From an uncultured Eubacteriales bacterium (lineage in GTDB: Bacteria > Bacillota > Clostridia > Oscillospirales > UBA644), in assembly GCA_934501435.1 (NCBI GenBank), contig CAKSTW010000007.1, positions 3,029-67,028 of the forward strand: a DNA stretch of 64,000 nucleotides, written 5' to 3'. Both the position numbers and the translations under genes were made by a program. The notes under the pieces are model-generated. The model saw only the letters and a list, made by a program, of their open reading frames with translations. It was not told the origin of the DNA and made no database searches. This document shows, piece after piece, positions 59,597 through 64,000 of this stretch. Position 1 is the first letter of the stretch; each line of letters begins with the position of its first letter.

Positions 59597-59945
59597 AATA
59601 TTCTGTTTTTATCCATGCCATAAGAAGATTTACTATCTTTTCCTGCTCTGTTTCGGAAAGAGGACGTCCTTTCGGGACTTTATACCACTTTTCAAGACAG
59701 CCGCGGCAGCAGCAGGCGCAGGCGTGCTGTGCGATAAACACGGGGTGTCCCCGCATCGGCGTTTGTCTGCCGTCGTTTTTCGGAATTGCGGGGGCGAGCC
59801 TTTCTTTTATAAACTTTTCGGCGTGCTTCTTTATTTCGTCAAGCCCCTTTTCGGCAATATAGGCTTTGTCTTTTGCCGAAAGCCGAAATTTTGCACGGAA
59901 CGGCGACTTTTTCAGCTTTTCGAGGGCGGCGTCTATCGTCTGCAT
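59595..59945 (-). CDS. DUF4186 family protein
   Basis: The 116-aa protein carries the DUF4186 pattern: SPFRAKFRLSAKDKAYIAEKG, RQTPMRGHPVFIAQHACACCCRGCLEKWY and ETEQEKIVNLLMAWI. The Cys cluster (CACCCRGC) with the upstream His suggests metal binding. The function of the family is unknown. Its start overlaps the MATE gene by 13 nt, so it is the third member of the marR-led operon. Confidence 0.88.
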   Translation of the reverse strand: MQTIDAALEKLKKSPFRAKFRLSAKDKAYIAEKGLDEIKKHAEKFIKERLAPAIPKNDGRQTPMRGHPVFIAQHACACCCRGCLEKWYKVPKGRPLSETEQEKIVNLLMAWIKTEY

Positions 59946-61273
59946 TGCATATACCCGTATTTCTTTCTTTTTGCAAAGAGGAAGACCGCGGTTGCGGCGA
60001 CGGCGGCGGCTTCGGCGGCGACAAGAGAAAACCAGATACCGTCAACGCCCCACAGGAGCGGGAAAATTATAACTGCGGAGACCTGAAAAACGAGCGTTCT
60101 CAAAAAGGAAATGAGGGCGGAAGTCAGACCGTCGTTTAATGCCGTAAAAAACGACGAGCCGTAAATTGCAAACCCCGAAAACAGGAAAGAAAAGGAAAAA
60201 ATTCCGAAAGCGTGCGTCGTGATCTCAAGGAGTTCGGGGTCGTATCCGACAAATATCGCGGACATCGGTCTCCCGAAAAATATCCCCGCGGCAAACATTG
60301 AGATCGCGCATATAAGGGTGATGACAAGGCTTTTTTTAAGGATGTTCTTCAGTTCGCCGGTATTTTTTGCGCCGAAGTTGAACCCGACGATGGGCGCGCT
60401 CCCGACGGAATATCCGATAAAGAGCGATTGGAAAATCATTCCGACATACATCAGAACGCCGTAGGCGGCTATCCCGTTTTCACCTGCGTAATGCATCAGT
60501 CTCGCATTGTAAAGCATGCTGACAAGCGACATGGAAACGTTGCTCATAAATTCGGAAGAGCCGTTCGCGCAGGTCTTTCCTATTGCCCTTATGTCGAACC
60601 TGCATTTTGAAAGACGGAGAACGCTGCTGTTTTTTTTCGCAAAATATATAACGGGAATGATCCCGCCGACAAACTGGCTTAACGCCGTTGCGACCGCGGC
60701 GCCGACAAGACCCCACTCAAAAACCGCGACAAACAGGGCGTCAAGCGCCATATTCGTACAGCCCGAAGCGACCGTTACGGCAAGTCCGAGTGCCGGTTTT
60801 TCAGCAGTCGCAAAAAGGCACTGAAATTCATACTGCAGGATATAAAAAGGCAGCGCGGCAAGAATTATTCTGCCGTAAATCACGCTGTCTTCAAGTATCT
60901 GTCCCTCCGCTCCGAGCAGAACGGCTATGGGACGCAGAAAAATTATGCCGAGAACGGCTATTATAACGCCGAGCGCCGCAGCGACGAAAACGACAAGCGA
61001 AAAAATTTCATTCGCTTTCTTTTCGTTTCCTTCGCCTCTGGTTTTGGAAATAAGAGCGCCTCCGCCTGTTCCGAACATAAAGCCTACGCAGCCTAACATC
61101 AAAAGAACCGGTATTATGAAATTCACTGCGGCAAAAGCCGTTTTCCCGACGAAATTCGAAACGAAAAAGCCGTCGACAATCCCGTATATCGAAGTGAAGA
61201 CCAGCATTATTATCGAGGGCAGGGTAAAGCGCAGCAGCCGTCCGTATGTGAAATGGCTTGCAAGTCCCGTCAC
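59933..61273 (-). CDS. MATE family efflux transporter
   Basis: The 446-aa protein has about twelve hydrophobic helices in two MatE halves. It begins FTLPSIIMLVFTSIYGIVDGFFVSNFVGKTAFAAVNF and contains GTGGGALISKTRGEGNEKKAN, the typical loop. It exports drugs or metabolites in exchange for Na+ or H+. Start overlaps the marR stop by 4 nt, so it is likely the regulated target of that repressor. Confidence 0.93.
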   Translation of the reverse strand: MTGLASHFTYGRLLRFTLPSIIMLVFTSIYGIVDGFFVSNFVGKTAFAAVNFIIPVLLMLGCVGFMFGTGGGALISKTRGEGNEKKANEIFSLVVFVAAALGVIIAVLGIIFLRPIAVLLGAEGQILEDSVIYGRIILAALPFYILQYEFQCLFATAEKPALGLAVTVASGCTNMALDALFVAVFEWGLVGAAVATALSQFVGGIIPVIYFAKKNSSVLRLSKCRFDIRAIGKTCANGSSEFMSNVSMSLVSMLYNARLMHYAGENGIAAYGVLMYVGMIFQSLFIGYSVGSAPIVGFNFGAKNTGELKNILKKSLVITLICAISMFAAGIFFGRPMSAIFVGYDPELLEITTHAFGIFSFSFLFSGFAIYGSSFFTALNDGLTSALISFLRTLVFQVSAVIIFPLLWGVDGIWFSLVAAEAAAVAATAVFLFAKRKKYGYMQCRR

Positions 61274-61713
61274 TGTTTTTTCTCCTTTTTCATTCTCGAA
61301 CGGAAATCCTCAAGATATTTTTCGGTAAGTCTGAAATAGTTTTCTACGTCTTCCTCTTCCCATGAAGAGAAAATGTCGTTTTCCGCTTCGATAATTTTTT
61401 TTACCGTGGTTTCGGCAAGCGTTTTTCCTTTTCCGGTAAGTTTTATCCGTTTGGTTCTGCCTTCGCTCAATATCCGCAGAAATCCGCTTTTTTCAAGATT
61501 TCTTACGGCTGATCCCGCGGTCTGCTTGGTCATACCCGAATATTCCCGTATGTCTTTGATAAGACATTCCCCGTCGTTTTCGTAAAGAGTGTAAAGAATT
61601 ACGGAAACGCTGTCCGAGAGCCCGTATTTGACCGAAGCCCCGTGATATGCGGCGTCTATTTCGTTAAGAAGATAATTGTATCTGCGAAGTTCGTTTGAAA
61701 CTATATTTTTCAT
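61270..61713 (-). CDS. MarR family regulator of the MATE operon
   Basis: I placed the start at the ATG 61713 after GAGGTGTTT, giving 147 aa. The longer frame upstream would start beyond the promoter. The winged helix is LIKDIREYSGMTKQTAGSAVRNLEKSGFLRILS. C-terminal helices form the dimer. It likely represses its own operon by binding the palindrome at 61724-61771, with release upon ligand binding. Ligand unknown. Confidence 0.9.
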   Translation of the reverse strand: MKNIVSNELRRYNYLLNEIDAAYHGASVKYGLSDSVSVILYTLYENDGECLIKDIREYSGMTKQTAGSAVRNLEKSGFLRILSEGRTKRIKLTGKGKTLAETTVKKIIEAENDIFSSWEEEDVENYFRLTEKYLEDFRSRMKKEKKQ

Positions 61714-61723
61714 AAACACCTCA

Positions 61724-61771
61724 AAAAGTCCGAAATCGTACATTTCTATTATAGTACGGTTTCGGACTTTT
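61724..61771. promoter_or_regulatory. 18-bp palindromic operator over the marR promoter
   Basis: Arms AAAAGTCCGAAATCGTAC (61724-61741) and its near-perfect inverse (61754-61771, 17 of 18) are separated by 12 nt. The spacer and arms cover the -10 (TATAAT, 61753-61748 minus strand) and spacer of the marR promoter. Confidence 0.85.
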
Positions 61772-61776
61772 GTCAA
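61748..61776 (-). promoter_or_regulatory. Promoter of the marR-MATE-DUF4186 operon
   Basis: Minus strand TTGACA, 17-nt spacer, TATAAT. Both hexamers are consensus. Confidence 0.85.
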
Positions 61777-62084
61777 GCCTTTTTCTTCTTCGGAAGAGGT
61801 GTTTTCTTTATCAAAATCGGTAAGATTTTTTGACAAAGCGTTTCGTCCTCTATATCAAGAATGTAACAGTCCTTTGCCGACGGATACGGCTTTCCCGTCT
61901 CCGCGTCTTTCATCAGATATACAAGTTCCGGAAACATTTTCACGAATACGGTGTTGTCGCAGACCGTTATAACGGGCTTGTCCTCAATATAGATCGTATA
62001 TTCGCCGAACATCTTTTTATATCGGACGTCGTAAAACGCCGACAGTTTTTCGGCGACGAATTCAATATATTCGGGGGAGGTCAT
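61773..62084 (-). CDS. TfoX N-terminal domain protein
   Basis: The 103-aa protein has the TfoX_N pattern: FVAEKLSAFYDVRYKKMFGEYTIYIEDKPVITVCDNTVFVK. Stand-alone TfoX_N proteins are common in Firmicutes and not tied to competence. There is no TfoX_C domain. Its stop lies inside the -35 box of the marR promoter. Confidence 0.85.
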   Translation of the reverse strand: MTSPEYIEFVAEKLSAFYDVRYKKMFGEYTIYIEDKPVITVCDNTVFVKMFPELVYLMKDAETGKPYPSAKDCYILDIEDETLCQKILPILIKKTPLPKKKKA

Positions 62085-62105
62085 TTTCTCACCGCCTTTC
62101 GGATA

Positions 62106-62134
62106 ATTTTAGCATATATAAAGATGAATTTCAA
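62106..62134 (-). promoter_or_regulatory. Promoter of the TfoX-like gene
   Basis: Minus strand TTGAAA, 17-nt spacer, TAAAAT with upstream TGC. Confidence 0.7.
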
Positions 62135-62137
62135 CCC

Positions 62138-62166
62138 TTGACTTTGAGCCTCATTTTATTTATAAT
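62138..62166 (+). promoter_or_regulatory. Promoter of the DUF2974 gene
   Basis: TTGACT, 17-nt spacer, TATAAT, divergent from the TfoX-like promoter. Confidence 0.8.
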
Positions 62167-62184
62167 ATCGGCGGAGGGATCATT

Positions 62185-63279
62185 ATGGCGGATATTTTCG
62201 ATTATCTTTACTGGCGCGGCGACCTGACTTTTTCAAAAGCGCCGTTCTGCGAGGTCGACGGAGTTATTTTAGCGAGACTTTCCTATCAGCTTTTTGAAAA
62301 AATCCTTGAAAAGGGTGAAAAAATAACGGTAAAGGCAGCGGCGAAAAGAATACTGTCGCTTCCCGACCTCGAAAATATCATACGGGTCAAAAACGACGTC
62401 CGTTTTCTCGAAGAACTTGCAGAAAGCAAAAGATTTTCGGGACTTAAACTTTCCGATTTCGTCAGCCGCACCGATAAAGAAACGCAGACGCAGTTTTCCG
62501 CAATAACCGCCGAGATAACGAAAAATCTGCATTTTGTCGCGTTCCGCGGAACCGATAACACGATAATCGGCTGGAAAGAGGATTTCAATATGGGCTTTGT
62601 CTGCCCCGTGCCCGCCCAGCAGCTTGCGGTGGGGTATCTCGAAGAAGTAACGAAAAGTTATGGCGGCGAATTCCTGATAGGCGGACATTCAAAGGGCGGA
62701 AACCTTGCGGTCTATTCGGCGGCGTTCTGCAAAAAGGAAATTCAGCCGAGAATAAGGACCGTCTGGAATTACGACGGACCCGGCTTCGATGAAAAAGTGC
62801 TTTCAAAACCCGGATATAAGAATATCTGCGACAGAGTGAGAACCTTTGTTCCCCAGTCGTCGGTCGTCGGAATGTTACTTTCGCACGAGGAAAAATATAC
62901 GATAGTCCACAGCCGCAATACGGGGATAATGCAGCACGATATTTATTCGTGGGACGTCGGAAGAGACGGTTTTTCCTATCTCGAGACGGTCGACAACAGC
63001 AGCAAATTCGTCGATTATACCTTAAAAGCGTGGATTTCCGATATGGATTACGAACAGCGTGAAAAATTCACCGACGCGATTTTTGAGGTGATTTCCGAAA
63101 CAAATGTTTCAACACTGCACGAACTCGGCGAAAACTGGTTTGAAAACACAAAAACAGTCTTAAAGTCGGTCAAAAATCTCGACGAACCGACCCGGAAAGC
63201 GGTAACGCAGGCGATAAAACTGCTTGCGAAAAGCGCCGGAACGGGGCTTACTCGGATAATCCAATCCGATACGGTATAA
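62185..63279 (+). CDS. DUF2974 alpha/beta hydrolase (lipase-like)
   Basis: The 364-aa protein has the DUF2974 start IFDYLYWRGDLTFSKAPFCEVDGVILARLSY. FRGTDNTIIGWKEDFNMGF and the nucleophile elbow IGGHSKGGNLAVYSA give Ser in a GHSKG motif. NYDGPGFDEK and IVHSRNTGIMQHDIYSW carry the Asp and His candidates. The family resembles lipases; the substrate is unknown. It is followed 12 nt later by a 67-aa membrane protein. Confidence 0.9.
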   Translation: MADIFDYLYWRGDLTFSKAPFCEVDGVILARLSYQLFEKILEKGEKITVKAAAKRILSLPDLENIIRVKNDVRFLEELAESKRFSGLKLSDFVSRTDKETQTQFSAITAEITKNLHFVAFRGTDNTIIGWKEDFNMGFVCPVPAQQLAVGYLEEVTKSYGGEFLIGGHSKGGNLAVYSAAFCKKEIQPRIRTVWNYDGPGFDEKVLSKPGYKNICDRVRTFVPQSSVVGMLLSHEEKYTIVHSRNTGIMQHDIYSWDVGRDGFSYLETVDNSSKFVDYTLKAWISDMDYEQREKFTDAIFEVISETNVSTLHELGENWFENTKTVLKSVKNLDEPTRKAVTQAIKLLAKSAGTGLTRIIQSDTV

Positions 63280-63291
63280 CGGAGGCTTTAC

Positions 63292-63495
63292 ATGAATAAG
63301 TCAAAAATCGGCTTATTTCTTATAATTCTCGGAAATGTTCTTTATCTTCTGTCTCTGCTTTTTTCGCAGAGCGCGGAAACTTCGTTCGGGGACTTTGCAA
63401 ACGGGCTGCTTGTCGGACTCTCGATAGGCGTAAACCTTATTGGGATAGTTCTTGTTGCAATGGCTCTCCCGAAGAAAAAAGACGACAAAAAATAA
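63292..63495 (+). CDS. Small membrane protein with two helices
   Basis: The 67-aa protein has two hydrophobic segments (GLFLIILGNVLYLLSLLF and LLVGLSIGVNLIGIVLVAMAL) and a basic tail KKKDDKK. No family was recognised. It follows the DUF2974 gene after 12 nt with GGAGG upstream of the ATG, and is closed by a terminator. Confidence 0.75.
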   Translation: MNKSKIGLFLIILGNVLYLLSLLFSQSAETSFGDFANGLLVGLSIGVNLIGIVLVAMALPKKKDDKK

Positions 63496-63508
63496 AAATT
63501 CCGATTTG

Positions 63509-63546
63509 GGGCCGCAGACGGAGAATCTTCCGACCGCGGCTCTTTT
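63509..63546 (+). terminator. Intrinsic terminator after the 67-aa gene
   Basis: GCCGC and GCGGC with inner CGGA/TCCG stems, followed by TCTTTT. Confidence 0.75.
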
Positions 63547-63579
63547 ACAATTATTTTTCAATTACCGTCGTGCAAAGGC

Positions 63580-63608
63580 TTGACAAAGAAATAAAACTCG
63601 TGTATAAT
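63580..63608 (+). promoter_or_regulatory. Promoter of tRNA-Ser
   Basis: TTGACA, 17-nt spacer, TATAAT: perfect hexamers about 40 nt before the tRNA. Confidence 0.85.
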
Positions 63609-63647
63609 ATTACGGTAGCGGAATACCGCCTACGTTTTCACCTGAAC

Positions 63648-63738
63648 GGAGAAGTACTCAAGCTGGTGAAGAGGCGCCCCTGCTAAGGGTGTAGGTCGCG
63701 AAAGCGGCGCGAGTGTTCGAATCACTTCTTCTCCGCCA
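63648..63738 (+). tRNA. tRNA-Ser (anticodon GCU)
   Basis: Acceptor GGAGAAG pairs with CTTCTCC, discriminator G, encoded CCA at 63736-63738. The anticodon loop is CTGCTAA with stem CGCCC/GGGTG, giving GCT (reads AGC/AGU). A long variable arm (about 63691-63708) is as expected for class II serine tRNA. The T loop is TTCGAAT. Confidence 0.95.
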
Positions 63739-64000
63739 AACAGACGTTGCAACAGCAGCGTCTGTTTTTTTGTTGATTCGAACACGAGCGACGGAGGCGT
63801 GAGCTTGACTTTTCGACCGCCGCCGGGGGCGGGAGAAGGGAGAAAAGGCAAGGGGCAGCGGTCGGCAGAGACCGAGGAGCATGCGACGAAGGGAAATGCC
63901 GGGAACCGCAATTGAGGCGAAGCTTCGAATCACTTCTTCTCCGCCAAACAGACGTTGCAACAGCAGCGTCTGTTTTTTTGTTGATTCGAACACGAGCGAC
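63716..64000 (+). repeat. 208-nt-period repeat containing the tRNA 3' end and terminator (continues past the window)
   Basis: Bases 63716-63792 recur without change at 63924-64000, an offset of 208. The repeated block is the tRNA T-arm end, acceptor and CCA, the terminator, and downstream GTTGATTCGAACACGAGCGAC. The rest of the period (63793-63923) is G-rich with no gene seen. Confidence 0.9.
63739..63771 (+). terminator. Intrinsic terminator after tRNA-Ser
   Basis: AACAGACG and CGTCTGTT form an 8-bp stem around a 12-nt loop, followed by TTTTT. It is repeated at 63947-63979. Confidence 0.9.

Noticed and set aside
63630..63993. Two minus-strand frames of 93 and 111 aa
   Set aside because: They are antisense to the tRNA-Ser and its repeat, a common source of false protein annotations.

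Overview
The window looks like a chromosomal segment of a spore-forming Clostridia-type Firmicute, probably uncultured. The evidence is the order yqfC-yqfD-phoH-ybeY-dgkA-era-recO, a SpoIIR protein, sigma-A promoters with very regular 17-nt spacers, strong GGAGG ribosome binding sites, and anaerobe oxygen-defence proteins (rubrerythrin, reverse rubrerythrin, rubredoxin). The exact lineage cannot be read from the sequence.

Layout. 1-6.5 kb: end of a VanY-like protein, small MGMT, lipid kinase, TrkA/TrkH potassium uptake, CDP-alcohol phosphotransferase, AzlC/AzlD. 6.5-17.3 kb: BipA, then one tight leftward operon from yqfC down to the RNase M5 gene (sporulation, PhoH, YbeY, DgkA, Era, RecO, MutS2, HolA). 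17.3-31.6 kb: hydrolase, DUF1846 protein, an S11 peptidase relative without its catalytic motifs, CYTH, PurA, AI-2E-type permease, VanY, MntR-like regulator, Mrp ATPase, C_GCAxxG protein, rubrerythrin and a large ABC transporter fusion. 31.7-38.1 kb: a leftward seven-gene D-amino-acid operon (D-amino acid transaminase, both halves of D-glutamate cyclase as separate genes, PxpA, PxpB, PxpC, alanine racemase). 38.3-43.6 kb: alcohol dehydrogenase, MscS, QueT, SpoIIR, a cloverleaf-forming element, and a Fur/PerR-controlled peroxide operon ending in rubredoxin. 43.6-45.3 kb: a small AT-rich island bounded by two 131-bp copies of the rubredoxin 3' end. 45.4-50.1 kb: EamA transporter, an unknown 561-aa membrane protein, an NSS transporter and a small Cys-containing protein.

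50.2-57.0 kb is the main accessory system: a complete type II-A CRISPR-Cas locus. It has nine intact 36-bp repeats plus one decayed repeat, a leader with its own promoter and an ATTTGAG anchor next to the first repeat, translationally coupled cas9-cas1-cas2-csn2, and a divergent tracrRNA whose promoter overlaps the likely cas9 promoter on the opposite strand. All five Cas9 nuclease residues are present. The parts fit together: the array is transcribed leftward, and the anti-repeat of the rightward tracrRNA pairs with the crRNA repeat over about 18 of 19 positions plus a 7-bp lower stem.

57-64 kb: YgjP-type metalloprotease, flavin proteins, a Tam-like methyltransferase, a MarR-MATE-DUF4186 operon with an 18-bp palindromic operator over its promoter, a TfoX-like protein, a DUF2974 hydrolase, and a tRNA-Ser(GCU). 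The last 23 tRNA bases plus its terminator start a repeat of 208-nt period that runs off the end of the window, resembling in architecture the E. coli tyrT repeats.
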